From Roridomyces roridus (Eukaryota; Basidiomycota; Agaricomycetes; Agaricales; Mycenaceae): DNA of 64,000 bases. The stretch covers positions 62,001-126,000 of the forward strand of contig JARKIF010000008.1 of NCBI GenBank assembly GCA_029378245.1. Direction: 5' to 3'. Positions within the stretch are counted from its first letter, which is position 1; the number at the start of each line of letters is the position of its first letter. Below the pieces are notes generated by a model. It was not told the DNA's origin. It made no database searches and saw nothing but the letters and a program-made list of their open reading frames with translations. Of this stretch, positions 21,052-32,522 are shown piece by piece. A program made the translations under genes and the position numbers.

Positions 21052-22731
21052 ATGTCCATCCCGTATGCCGCGAAAGGGAAAGCCAAGGCATTTTTGCACA
21101 AGCTCTTTGACATCGACGACGAGGTATCTACGCGTCTTGGCCCTCGCGATCGAGTCCCTGAACCGCACCAGTCAGACGCGCCTCCGCCAAAGCCCCCACC
21201 CAAACCAACGCCGAATTACTACGGAAGTGACCCCGCCATCCGTCCCTCCAATAACGACCTGGTACAACAATTTGGCCAGCTCAATATACAGTCCAATGCC
21301 CCGCGCCAGAATCATTTCATTGGCGGTTTCGATCCTTCAAGGGTCGGCGTAAATCCCTTACCAAGGCCTCCAGCTATGCCAATGCCTGTGCCGTCAAGTG
21401 AAACGTCCTTGACGATGCAATATGCTCTTCACCACACCTCGGAGCCTCCGAGTTTTCTAAATGTCCCTCCAGCTCCCGGTTCACGTCCACACTCGTTGCC
21501 TCCCCCGACCTCCAACTCTCCCTTCCTCTCACCTCAGCCCTCTCCTGCTCCAAGCAACAGTACGGCTAGTTCACCGCCTGGAACACCCACGCGAACAAAG
21601 CCCCGCCCTCGCAGATCGAATTCAGCGCCGACAGTCGAGACGTGTGCGGGGTTCACCAAGGCCGGCAAGCGATGTACACGCGAAGTCAAGTCGCGCGGGC
21701 CTGCGTTTGCTTACCGCCTCAGCGAAGATGATTTAGATGTGGACGGAAATATCGGCAGCGAAGGCGTCGTCGAACGTTACTGTCATCAGCACATTAAAGA
21801 CTTTATCGGCGGCGTTGGCAGTCCAACCGGATTCTATGCACGCAAATGGATGGGCGAAGGGGAGGATCGAGGTGATGAAGTTTGGGTCTCGTTTGCTGGT
21901 ATGTCTGTCTATTCTTCGCACACAATCAATCCTTATTCTCTTTAGATTACATTCCGGCATACCTCTCGCCAGAGACACAGGTAGCGCTTCGGGTAGAAAT
22001 GGAGAAGCAGCGCTCACCGAAAGACACGGAAGGCTATATCTATACGTTCGAAATACGAGGTAACTCTCAGCTTGTCCTCTTCTCTGCCAGTACCAATCCA
22101 GGTCTAGATCCTGATTCACCTCAAATCAAATTGAAGACAGGCCGTACGACGCACCTCGTCCGGAGATTAGGACAATGGGGCAAGCAGTGTTCCTCCAAGG
22201 AGCAGGTTCTTCGCGGATGGTACCCCGGAGGCGTAGACCCCGAGACTGGCTTGCCTGCCAGTTTAATGAAGGGACGGGTGGATGCCGGTAGCAAGGGTCC
22301 TGCCTGCCATCGACTGGGTATGTACCATTTTCGAGCGCTCCATATCTAAAATCCTCCATGCAGAACGGCTCATTCATCTCGAGCTCGCAGACCTCGTCGC
22401 TGAGGGGCAGTACCTCAAGTCGGACTGGAAGAGTTTCAAGAAGGGCGAAGCTGCGGACGACGGGAACATCAGCGCCTCCAGTCCACCCTCGACTCCGAAC
22501 AAGAAACCGGCTGCTGCGTCGTTGGGTTCGGGCCCCAAATGTCCTGATTGTAGGTCTTCTCAAGACACGGTAGCATGTTGACTAATTCTCAACGCAGGCG
22601 GAAAGCAACACAAGGAAATATTCACTTTCACCCGCGTCAAGAAGGGTCCTTATAAGGGCAAGGAGTGGGAGAGCATCGTCAAGCCTGTCGTTGACCGATG
22701 GGGACAATTCGTTGAGGAGCATGTAGGATGA
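21052..22731 (+). CDS. GIY-YIG / DUF1766 (T5orf172) domain protein, MUG113-like
   Basis: The start MSIPYAAKGKAKAFLHKLF is at 21052; the frame is open further upstream to an ATG at 20908, so a longer N-terminus is possible. About 200 residues of Pro/Ser-rich, probably disordered sequence lead to a Cys-containing segment (ETCAGFTKAGKRCTRE...RYCHQHIKDF) that resembles a small zinc site. The conserved part follows: GYIYTFEIRG and, after a short intron, LKTGRTTHLVRRLGQW, the two halves of a GIY-YIG-like fold. Later exons give KGPACHRLERLIHLELADL, a linker, GPKCPDCGKQHKEIF and a tail ending VEEHVG. Fission yeast Mug113 is a relative by recall. Nuclease activity is possible but unproven. Confidence 0.8.
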
Positions 22732-22846
22732 GACGTGGTATTCGAACTGTATCAATGTATGGACTAGTCTGTATTTGCTTTCTTGTCAATCGGAGAAAAC
22801 TTGCGCGAGAGCGAGACAGGCAAAACCCACGTGATCGCTCTTGCTC

Positions 22847-23534
22847 ATGGCCACCAAATTCCTTCATGGCGAGCTGAAAGCCCTGCCGCGATTCGTTCGT
22901 CGCTTCGGGCCTCTCCCAGCACCCAAAGCACCCGATGCCGTCGTCCTACCTAACCCTTTCTTGCCCATGCGCAACCCCAAAACAGGCCGATGGGCTCCCC
23001 CGAAATACTCGCTACGTCGGCAGGCAGAGCTGATAAAAACAGCCAAAGCTGCAGGCACTCTCCACCTCTTACCGCCAAGCTTGAAGCTCCCCAAGCCCGA
23101 ACTGTTCGCGCCTTCCTTGAGCACCACGACACGGGATAAAGGGAAAGTGGTGGCCGAGAAACAACCATCATCACCTGCGGGTTCATCGAGGAGCGCCCCA
23201 AAGATCAAGCTCTCTGCGCACAGGCGTCTGAGGGTCACGGTCGAATGGGACCGCCGACCCGCAGAGAAGACGGTTCCTGACACTGGAACGAACTTGTACG
23301 CTGCCAGGAAAAAGATGTTCAAGGGGAGCAGGCTCGAGCGGAATAAGAAACAGAGGGAATGGAGAACGTGGGTTTTGCTTCACGATATGCGGAAGCGTAT
23401 CAGGCGGTATCGGAATGTGCGTTCTTCGTCTTGCTCCCGAAAGTTTCTGAATTTCCCTTCCCTAGACTTATGTTCACCGGAAACCCAACCCTCTCAAGCC
23501 GTCTCGTGGACAGGCCAAGAAACTTCCGTTCTAG
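22847..23534 (+). CDS. MRPL25: Mitochondrial large ribosomal subunit protein mL59
   Basis: The start MATKFLHGELKALPRFVRRF is typical of a matrix-targeted protein. The family signature follows: LPNPFLPMRNPKTGRWAPP, then KYSLRRQAELIKTAKAAG and LHLLPP. A linker leads to VTVEWDRRPAEKTVPDTG and NLYAARKKMFKGSRLERNKK. One intron near the 3' end (about 23418-23467, GT-AG) joins RRYRN to TYVHRKPNPLKPSRG and the stop at 23532-23534; reading through it would give an unrelated tail. The gene faces the phospholipase gene tail to tail, 57 bp apart. The mL59 name comes from recall of the fungal family; the yeast symbol is MRPL25. Confidence 0.85.
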
Positions 23535-23591
23535 TGTACTCATCGACTTTAAATTTCCCAATACAACTAGTTATTACAGCTTCTGCGATTA

Positions 23592-25819
23592 TCAAAAGTC
23601 CCCAGTACCCCGAACCCTCTCGATGGCCCCAAGGAATCCCTTGGCCCAGCTGAACTTGCCTGGGTCAATGCCGATTACGTCTTGCGGTTGATACCCGTTC
23701 TCGTCTCTCCAAATGCCGTCGGTCTTGTCCACCGGGCCATAGAGATGTGTGTTCTGGTTCCTCCGCAAGCCGTCGATCCACCCCTTGCACACCGTCACCG
23801 AGTCAAACATGACATTAATTTCCTGGCTATGGAACCAAGACTGCGTGTCTTGATTCCCATTGCCCTGAATGCCAATATGTTCATCCACAATCATGACCTT
23901 GACGTGGCAAGACCGTTTCTTCTTCTTGGCCACGATTGGGACGGTCTGGTCCGCGCCAATATACCAATAGTAATGCAATCGCTCCTTCCCCTTGTCCGAA
24001 AGAGAACTGTACATCTTGTGCGCAATCATCTCGTTCGTGCCACCCTGCCCAGGTAACAACTCGCCCGTATCGTTGTAGCCGAGGCAGATGTAGCAGAACA
24101 CATCGATTCCACGCTCGCACGCTTCGATGATGGCGGGCACGAGCGGCGCCGCATTCAAAGTCGGCGACTGGATGAAGACGTTCTTGGTGGCGTTGCGCAG
24201 TGCAGAGAGCCAGACCTCGTTCTGGGGATTGTACACGTCGTGATTGTTAGGCGTCCCATACGGCTGGCGACACACCATCGCTATGGGGAAGGGTTCAGAG
24301 GTAGGGTGGGGGATATATGGTGTCATTTCTTCCCCAAAACCGCGCGGGGGTGCGGTGCCCTCAAACCCGGGGTTTTTCGTGTGGTTAAGATGCCTGGTGA
24401 CCGCTTCCATGCGAGTAACCCCAGGACCAGGCGATACAGCAGTCTGCACTCGAGCAATCTCCCCTGCGATATCCACGTCGTAATGGGGATCGGTGGTAAG
24501 ATGTTCGGGAAGAGGCGCGTCCTCGGGGGATGGATGGGCGATCTGCTCTGCGCTTATACCCTGCTGTCCAGAATACAAATAGGCTTTGGTTGCTTCGTCA
24601 GGACCCTTGACCTGGCTCTGGCTATTCGGCTGCTCGTCTAATCCTTTTGTTAATAAATGCAGAAAATAGGAAAAAGTGCTTACTTGGTTTTTCGTCGGTC
24701 ATGGCTTCGTTTGCCTGGGATCTACTGACAGGGTGGACCACACTTTCGACCGTAGTAGGTCCAGTGGCTATGGATCCTTCGTCTCCGACGCCGCCCAGAC
24801 CACCTTCCACCTCGGGATGGGTGGCGCTAGGGAGAGTGGGAGTGAGCTTGAGGTGCCACGAGATGAGTGCCATGTCGTAGAGCGAGTCGACAATGGGGCC
24901 TGGAATAGTCTCGTAAACAATACTTTCTCGAAGTGAAGACAATCGTACCTTCGAGATGGATCATCATCTCCACGTTGTCATTGTCCTGGATGTTGTTGCT
25001 CTGCAGAACGGCAGACTTGCGGTCTACCACCATATATTTACAATGGAACGTGCCCTGGAAAAATAATGGGTAACGGAAACCTGCAAGCGCGCTTGCACAT
25101 ACCAGCATGGGACGGTGATAGTTGATAACCTGGAGATCGATATTGGGAATCTCCTCTGGCGCCGGCATCCCTACATTTTTACCTGTATATTCCTTGGGCT
25201 CAACGACGTAGTGGTTCTGGAGCACTTGGCGAGGGCTCCCTCTGTCGTATATTATCTTCATCACAATCTTGTCGCCCCGCTCACCAGCTCGGCGGTCGAG
25301 CTCTTTCATGGCATTGGTAATGTACTTTGACGCCGTCGAATTTTGCCAGTAGTTAGTAGCCAAGAAGACCTCGGTTTTGGCCTGAACGATCATATTCGAC
25401 ATATGGCGCATTATATCCGGAACACTGGGGGCGCTTTCAGCATACATAAAACCAGCCAGTCGTTTCCACACGCACACCGAAATTATAGTCAAAGGGATCG
25501 TGCCCGTGCTCCCCATTAACGGAGGGCTGACCATCGCATGCTCGATACTGTGATCGAGCGTGCAGAGGACATCGTGGTAGAGCTTGAGGAATAGCTCGCT
25601 GGGCTCTGTCGAACCCCACTTGCCGCATTCCCGCGCTCTCTTGAGATCCTCTGCAGTATGCGCCTCTCGATTCTTCTGCGCCTGGATGACGGAGATGTCC
25701 TTATGGTGCCCGTAGAGTTTCTTCCAAGCGTCCCCCGGAGCAAGAGTCGGATCTTTCGCGAGAAGGGAGGAGACGGTTTCGGTACCGGTACAGAGCTGGT
25801 GCACTTTGTCTGTAATCAT
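23592..25819 (-). CDS. Phospholipase D-like protein with two HKD motifs
   Basis: Phosphatidyltransferase/phospholipase D superfamily, hydrolysing or exchanging head groups of phospholipids. The start MITDKVHQLCTGTETV is at 25819, 38 bp below a TATA box. The first half has IVQAKTEVFLATNYWQNS and, after an intron, the first HKD motif FHCKYMVVDRKSAVLQSNN. The second half has NVFIQSPTLNAAPL and the second HKD motif CHVKVMIVDEHIGIQGNGNQ. The protein ends GAIERVRGTGDF. Four introns must be removed, including one in which exon GTIPLTIISV joins VPDIMRHMSN and one that brings QVINYHRPML next to GTFHCKY. After splicing no frame break remains. The length (about 650 residues) fits the basidiomycete family. 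No signal peptide or membrane segment was seen. Confidence 0.85.
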
Positions 25820-25856
25820 TGCGATGTGGAGGACCTAGAGGTCGCAGACTAAGGGC

Positions 25857-25863
25857 TTTATAT
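25857..25863 (-). promoter_or_regulatory. TATA box of the phospholipase D-like gene
   Basis: TATAAAG on the minus strand, 38 bp upstream of the start codon, in the context ACCATATAAAGCCC. It lies in the short gap after the 3' end of the monooxygenase gene. Confidence 0.5.
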
Positions 25864-25937
25864 GGTTCGAGCGTCATGATGTGCCGAAAATAGGTCCAAT
25901 TCACGCGTCGCGCGCAGTACAAATATAAAGACGATCG

Positions 25938-28244
25938 TCATCGCGTCTGCAATGCCCCACCCAACGTGAGAATGACCTCGACACAGAGAACGAGCCCATT
26001 CAGGCAGAGATAGAACACCATCGGTATCACCCCCATGATCAAATTACCCGCCCATCCTCGCCGCGTTATGGTGTCCCAGATCTAGAAACTCAGCAAAAGA
26101 CGTGGGGCATCCGAGAAGCACGTACCTCTGTCTTGACGATTTCCGGAGCCATAGGTGACCGATATGGGCCAAGCAGCCGGTAGAACGTTGTGAACGCCGC
26201 CCCGAATCTATAATGGCTCGATGAAAAACTGCAAACAGGTGAAAAACAAAACAGACATGTAGCACACAAGCACATGCGTGCCGTGCGCTCTCCACAGCTC
26301 GTACAGCCCCGGTGCGGCACCGATATCTCTTGCCAATGTGCTCATGTATGCACCATGGTCCACGCCATACTTGATCCTGGCCGTCTCTTTGACGAGGAGG
26401 TGGTAATGAGGAGGCGGCAGAGGCTTCCTCACTTGTCCTTTAAGCAAGGATATCCAGAACATGGACTGCATCTCTGCGATGGGAGGAATAGCACCGACGC
26501 CTGGACGAACGAATCCGATGAAGCCGACAGACTCATCACCCTCTTTCACTATGTTGCGTACGTCCGCCTCGCCAGGCGTGGCATATCCTCCTGCTTTGTC
26601 GAGGAAACTGAACTCTTGCGTGTATCCAGTGGCATAAATAACCAAATCAGGTCGCACGTCTCTCTTCGCCATCCGTATAGCATCTTTTCGCTTCAATGAT
26701 GGGAAAACAGCGCGCCCATTGGGAAGAAAGTGTGTCGGGAACGGTGCCAGATCTACGGCAAAGTTTGTATGTGGCGGCATGTCCTTATTTCGATTAAATT
26801 CCTGTGGTATGGCACTAAGAACATACATTACCTCGGGCGAGTCTATATATTTTGACATGTACTCCAGAATCGCGGGTCGTGACTTGTATGGACGATTGAT
26901 ATACGGCATTGCTTTATGCGACTGAAGGAGTAAGAAATCCGAAAAAAGAGGGAAACCAGGGTAGAATACCTTGTTGAGGAAAACGTATGCACGACCGAGC
27001 CTTTCGGGCTCTAGTTCTCCCACCTAGAAAGTGAGTAGATGATCAAGGACAAGTGCTGCTCTTACCCACTGGTTGCAGCCCGCTTGCGTGCCTGTCAAGA
27101 ACCAAAGAACTCCCCTGAGTACGAAATCGGATACACTACAAACTCGTCAACTGCTTCTGTCCCAAAGAAAGCAACCTACAACCAGCGAATACGGGCAGCC
27201 GCTACCCAGGGATGCTACACGCATTCATTAGGCGAAAAATTGGGATCTGAACAAGACCGACCACGTATGCTGTCTCGGCCAGATTCGTGATCAAAGTGTC
27301 TATGGGCACACCAGCTCTGTCCGACTTGAAGGGGACTCCGAGAATCTCAAAGTCATTCTGCACCGGTATCAGCTTTGTTTCAGATCCCAACGGGGCAACG
27401 ACCCACGAGTGCTTTTGGGAAGGATAGAAACCCTGAGCGAGTGCACAACACAACTTCCTTTGCTCCGGCTTTTGCGGCCTCGTACGCCAAATCCATACCG
27501 GTTTCACCTGTGCCTAGAATCATGACGCGACGCCCAGCGAGCTCGGCGCGCGACTTGTACTCTGCGGAGTGGTAAGCCGCGGGCACGGGTCCCGACGCGT
27601 GATTGTCGCGATTCAGAACGTGTTCGATGCCTGGGATGGTGGGAAACGACGGGATGACGTGTAGCCCGGTGCACAACGCGACGTAGGCGGCGTGGATGGT
27701 CTGGGGCACTAGGATTTTGTTCACAAGTCACGGCGTAGCGAATACTCGATAACCTACCGAGGTCCCAGTCGCCGGACGGTAGTTTAGTTACAAAAGAGAC
27801 GTCGTGTCCGCCGTCCGGATTGCGCGAAATATTGACGACCTTGTGTTCCAAATGGATTCTATTGGTTATACCAAAATGCTTGCAGTAAGCTCTGAGATAG
27901 TCGACATATTGCTGCGAGAGTGTTCATGGGCTGCCGAGCAACAGAGTGCCACAGACCTCGAGCGTCAAGTGATCAGGGTGGTCCAAGGGCAGACGAAAGT
28001 CGGAGAAACTGGTAAGTTGCTTGGAAGAGACGAGTGTCGCGTTCTGTAGCGAGAATAAGCAACGTAGAACCGACGGTTTGAAGGTTAAACCGACCTCGTA
28101 TGAGCGGTATCGAAATGTTCCACCGATATCCCCTTCCTGTTCAAGCAGTATTGGATCAAAAGGAAAGTCCTCGGAGCGGCTTTGAAGGAGTGTTTTCGTG
28201 GCAACGAGACCTGCAGGTCCGGCTCCAACTACGACGACTCTCAT
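25938..28244 (-). CDS. Flavin-containing monooxygenase (FMO)
   Basis: FAD- and NADPH-dependent oxygenase of the FMO/dimethylaniline type. The start MRVVVVGAGPAGLVATKTLL at 28244 is the FAD-binding Rossmann motif GxGxxG. Downstream exons show EGDIGGTF, DFRLPLDHPDHLTLE and QYVDYLRAYCKHFG. The FMO signature region reads YHSAEYKSRAELAGRR, followed by the second nucleotide motif VMILGTGETGMDLAYEAA and the ATGY motif LVIYATGYTQEF. The last exons are split by introns. Joining at HVLVCY-I and FGAAFTTFYRLLGPY, then PEIVKTE and IWDTITRRGWAGN, gives a hydrophobic C-terminal helix (MGVIPMVFYLCLNGLV) and an ending LQTR. The substrate is unknown. A MITE sits about 180 bp upstream of the start codon. Confidence 0.87.
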
Positions 28245-28413
28245 GTACGAAGTTGGACCACGAATTTCACGTCAGCTGGGCGCTAATAATACGTGCCTTT
28301 TCTCTCACCCATCCGTTGACACGGCTTCTTCAAGGGAAGCGGAAGAGCGGTCTGGAAAAGGTATTCATAGTCGTGTAGGTTCGAAAGCAACTTGCCAAAG
28401 CAAAAAAGTAATC

Positions 28414-28422
28414 ATTAAGCAC
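28414..28422 (+). repeat. Left target-site duplication of the MITE
   Basis: ATTAAGCAC, identical to the nine bases at 29182-29190 on the other side of the element. Confidence 0.8.
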
Positions 28423-29181
28423 GGATAATTCTATTGAGAAACCCCGGTTGCAGGCAGAAACCCCAGTTATAAATAGATATCTACGTGGAAACCCAGGTTG
28501 CGAGTTTCGGCAACAGTGCGGCAGATTTGATGCCAACAGAAGCCCGCCGACAGATGCCGATTGATCGGGTCTGCCACCATTCACTATACTGACTCTTTTC
28601 CTCGCGCCTTCACTCTCGCCCGTCGTCCACCAACTCCATATCAGACACGCTACCCTCACCCCCCGTCTGACGCGTCACCGCCAGGTCTGCCCTTTGTCCC
28701 GCTCATCACCAGTCCGGGTGGTTCGCATCGTCGCGAGCGTTGCCAACGGTGTGGTTTCCCGACTTGACCATCCCCTCCATCCACCTCACGCTCGCGCGCC
28801 ATGACCTCACCGTTGCCCGCAACACCCGCCCTTCTCTTTATTGAAACTCCCCAGGTTGTCAATGCCGCCGCTCATCACTATTAACAACACCTGTATTTTA
28901 CCTTGAATACCACTTTTTTCTTCTTCATTTCATTCGCAACGACCGACGCCTCCCGACGCGCGAGTCAAGCCGTCAAGGAAGCTGCAACACGGTCACACGG
29001 CAGCGGCGGGTTGGCGGCAGGTCATATTTGGAGTTTTGCTGAGACATGCCGCTGGCAGCATCAATGATTAATCAAAACTGATCCAAATCAAGAAACCCCC
29101 GCTGAAATATTTTATTGACATGGGGTTTCCATATAAGAGGGGGTTTCTGGCTGCAACCGGGGTTTCTGAATAGAATTATCC
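28423..29181. mobile_element. Non-autonomous DNA transposon (MITE), Mutator-like
   Basis: The 759-bp element starts GGATAATTCTATTGAGAAAC and ends with its reverse complement AATAGAATTATCC. The inverted repeats match over about 42 bp with only two mismatches. It is flanked by a perfect 9-bp duplication ATTAAGCAC. Inside each end the motif GAAACCCC, mostly followed by GGTTGCAG-like sequence, is repeated two or three times, as in subterminal transposase-binding sites. No coding sequence for a transposase is visible in the Pro/Ser-coding-like GC-rich core. A 9-bp duplication with long inverted repeats points to a Mutator-like family by general knowledge; hAT elements make 8-bp duplications. It lies between the SOG2 3' end and the FMO promoter. 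Confidence 0.85.
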
Positions 29182-29190
29182 ATTAAGCAC
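29182..29190 (+). repeat. Right target-site duplication of the MITE
   Basis: ATTAAGCAC, matching 28414-28422 exactly. Confidence 0.8.
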
Positions 29191-29214
29191 TATAAAATAC
29201 AACAAGTAAAATCC

Positions 29215-32200
29215 TCATCCGGCCTCTCCAATCCCCGAACGCCCTCGCCGCATCATCGCAGGGACTTTAAACGATTGGTTAGGCAGCGCACTGCGCGGTT
29301 GCTCCTGCGAATGCGCGAGCGCGAGCTTCGAGCTCGCTGAAGGCTGAGCAGAACGACTCCGCGATAAACTGGAGCCTACTCGGTACTCCTCTAAGACTCC
29401 CAGACCCGCCCCGATATTCGAGGCAATGCTGGGAACCGGCGAACCGGGTAACGGAGAAAAAGGCCGTCCGTTGGCAGCCGGAAGCGGTGAGAACGAAGAG
29501 ACGTGAAGCAAGATGGCAAACTCTTCGGTGGAGTTGGTGAGCCTGACCAGATTGCTGCGTAGTGTGGCAGAATGGGCGCCGCCACGGGTCTTGACAAAAC
29601 TAGACAGCTGCACGACCGTCTGGCGGAAAAAAATGAGCTACAGCAGACAGCGCAAGGGAAAGCATGCCGTACCTTCAAGAAGAGATTCGAATCCTCGCGA
29701 AGCATCTTCCTGTCAAGCGAATCGCCACCTTCTTGCATGGCACGCGTCATATCCGCAAGTCGCCTAGTCACTACCCTCGCACGGTCCAGACTTTCCCGCA
29801 CCTCCTCATCCAAGGTCTCACCCAACGTCTGTTCAATCATATCCCACACTGTTGGCGCCACTTCCACAGCCAACTGAATCGCCTGCAGCGCCTCCTTGTC
29901 GACCTGGGTCTTGGACGACGCCGGCAAGTCCAAGAACGACGTCTTGGACGGCAGCGAAGGGGAAGAGGATGCAGAAAGCGAAGTAGATGACGACGAGGCA
30001 TGCAACGACGCCTGTGAGCCCTGCCTCGAATGACTCGTGTATGTCCCGCGTGATGAACCCGAACCCTCGCCCAGCGAGCTCGCAGATGGCAAACCAGAGA
30101 ACCCATTCGTACTCGTGGCAGATGCATTGCCCGGGCCCCTACCAACATAAGGCGCCGGGAGATGGCGCATAGTCCCGCGCGGCGTAGGTGTATGAGTCGC
30201 AACACCGGCCACAATTCCACCAGAAAGCTGCGGAACTTCGTCATAAGACGGCAGCTTCTTCCCAATTTCCACATCTTTCGAACTAAAGGACCCAGCATGT
30301 CGCCGTGCAGTCCTTGTGCGGCCCCCAACGCCGTTTCCCACGCCGAGCCCCGGAGTGCGAAACATGGGTGGCGGCGAGCCGTCCGTTCCAAGGAACTGAT
30401 TCCCATGCGTGGAAGACGAACCGTTGTAAAGATGGGCGTCAGGGCTGTTGAGCAACGGAGACGGGATCGGGAACGCCTTGGGGTGCAACAAGGGTCGGAT
30501 CGTTTCAATCTGCGGAATCATCCCCTGCCAAGCCACAGCAACCTCTGCCGTTGCACCGTACAGCATCAGGAGCATCGAGCGCAAGTAACGCACATCATCC
30601 GCGCCGGAGATGACCTTGAGTTGCAGCGATAATACACCGACGGCTTTGCCAAAGGAGGAGACGGTATCGCGACAGCTCTCGACAACACCACGGCAGACGG
30701 TGTGAGGAGGTAACGTCTTGCGGCTCATCCCGTCAAACCGGTCCAGCGCGTTAATCAGCTGCATCATGTCAGCACTCGCAGGGTCGAGCACCTTCCGCAG
30801 TGTCGATTTGAGACGGTCGTCTGGCGCATGTATCGTGTAGTGCTCTAGGCTCTGGTACACCTGACACATGGCAAACAATATGCTCCGCGCCGAGTCGATC
30901 AGGCTGAGCAAACCCTTTGGCAGCGTGTTTGAAATCGTAGCAGTGGGCAATTTCGACAGCCGCCGGAAATAAGAGTTGCGCTCAAAGGCCATGGATGGAA
31001 CAGGCGGTGCCACGCGCGTCGGTGACCCTTGCGAAGAGTCCTTGGTAAAGGGGCGCGTGATGACCGAGGAACTGCCAGATGAGTCCGAGTCCTTCCGCAT
31101 GGACATGGGGGAAGGGATCGAATCCTCGTGAGGGTTCTTGGGAGGCGCAGGCGGGAGCTGCGGGGTCCCTTTCTTGACAGAAAACGTAAGCTTGGCGGTG
31201 CGTAGGTCGGGCATGCTCTTCTTGCCCGAAATCGTGTGTTCGCGTTCACGATTGCGGATTCCGCTTGCATACGACGCGTTGCGCGCATGCGCAGTCGATT
31301 CAGGCTGGACATTATGGTTTCGTAACGAGTCAGTGCGGGGCGGGTGCTGGGCCGGCTCGTCAAAGAATCGCTCCGAGTCGGCAGGGCTGGGGAGGTAGCT
31401 CTCGAACGAGTGTGTCGGTGAGTCCTGAGGGCTATAAGAGCCCAATATACCGAGGTGGAGAGGAGGAGGTCGCTCTGGCTGGCCGTAGGACGTTGAGCGG
31501 ATGTCATCCTGGGCCGATTCCGACTCGCCCACGGAGGAGACGGAAAAGTTGGAATCGATGGAGAAAGAGCGAGCATGGGGAGTGACACCTGCGTCAAACT
31601 CTCTGTCGGTGACGGGGGTGAAGTTCTGCGACCAGGAGTTGTAACTGTCCTCGCTGCATCACGTCAGTACAAAAGTTGATCAACAGCCGGAAACATACAT
31701 ATTGCTCTCAAGCTCGTGCTCGCTGAACCCCGAATCGTCATGGGCGCGGGGGCGCGACGTCTCGAGCTCGATCCACGTCTGGATACTCCGTATCCATTCA
31801 CGCATTGCCTGAGCCGAGTCCGGGGCACGCGCCTGGCTAATAACGGACTTGGGCGGCCAGTCAATGGGATTGCGCTCGAGTTGGAGTGTTTCAAGCTTGT
31901 AAAACTTGGAGAGGTAGATGGGAAGGCGAGTGAGTTTGTTCCGTGCGAGACATAGCACGCGGAGGTTGAGCAGTTTGCCGGGCTGTGTCGGGAGGCGCTT
32001 CAACTTGTTGTGGGAGATGTCGAGGGTGTCGAGCGAGGGTAGGAGGGTCAGGACGTCCGGGAAAACGGAAAATGAGTTGCTCTTGAGGTTCAGATACCGA
32101 AGCCGGGAGAGGAGGGCGAAGGCTGTGGGGAGCGTCGTCAAACGGTTGTGACCGAGCGCGATTCTGGTATCCAATGAGTACGGGCATCGGTTTTGAAGAA

Positions 32201-32418
32201 TGGACCTGCCTCTCCACGCAGCTCTCGTCGTCGGGAGACTCTCTGCCGACTGTAGCAAGCTCAGCAGCAGCCTCCTCCCCAATGTCGCTCAAACTCTTCT
32301 TGAGAAATACGAGCGTGGCCCCAGCGTCTGGCGACTGCCCGACAGCCTCGGTAATGAGCTCGCTTGAAAGCGAGAGAGACGGCGAAGAGAACGAGTGGCC
32401 GTCTTCTGCTGCAGGCAT
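29215..32418 (-). CDS. SOG2: RAM network scaffold SOG2, leucine-rich repeats plus Sog2 domain
   Basis: SOG2 works in the RAM pathway (with the Cbk1/Mob2 kinase), which controls polarity and cell separation. The N-terminal part after exon 1 carries leucine-rich repeats: IALGHNRLTTLPTAFALLSR, LRYLNLKSNSFSVFPDVL, LDTLDISHNKLKRLP and LRVLCLARNKLTRLP. A long Ser/Pro-rich region follows, then the helical Sog2 domain (NTLPKGLLSLIDSARSILFA, LEHYTIHAPDDRLKSTLRKV, LKVISGADDVRYLRSMLLML). The C-terminus has a helical segment (WDMIEQTLGETLDEEVRESL) and a Ser-rich tail. Intron 1 (32164-32209) fits only as GC-AG if the VER-IALGHNRL frame is to hold. The start is uncertain: the frame is open a little upstream of the ATG at 32418 without another ATG. 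Confidence 0.8.
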
Positions 32419-32522
32419 AGCTGCATTGAAGAGAGAAGCCAACAGTTTGATCTCATCAATTGTGCCGGTTCCTATTTGAATTTACAGTACAGCAACGAAG
32501 CACATGGTAACTGGTACAGGTA

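Noticed and set aside
25819..25875. Upstream exon for the phospholipase gene starting MTLEPYKALSLRP
   Set aside because: The needed intron would be only 25 nt and the segment overlaps the TATA box.
26208..26275. GC-AG intron at the FMO 3' end
   Set aside because: A normal GT-AG intron slightly further on gives HVLVCY-I joined to FGAAFTTFYRLLGPY, which fits the family better.
13068..28244. A secondary-metabolite cluster (OYE, FMO, acid phosphatase, phospholipase)
   Set aside because: No backbone synthase, no transcription factor and no transporter; housekeeping genes lie between them.
29837..31597. Long open frames of 223 and 232 codons overlapping SOG2
   Set aside because: They are shadows of the Ser/Pro-rich SOG2 coding sequence in another phase; composition is Arg/Pro-rich and no domain is seen.
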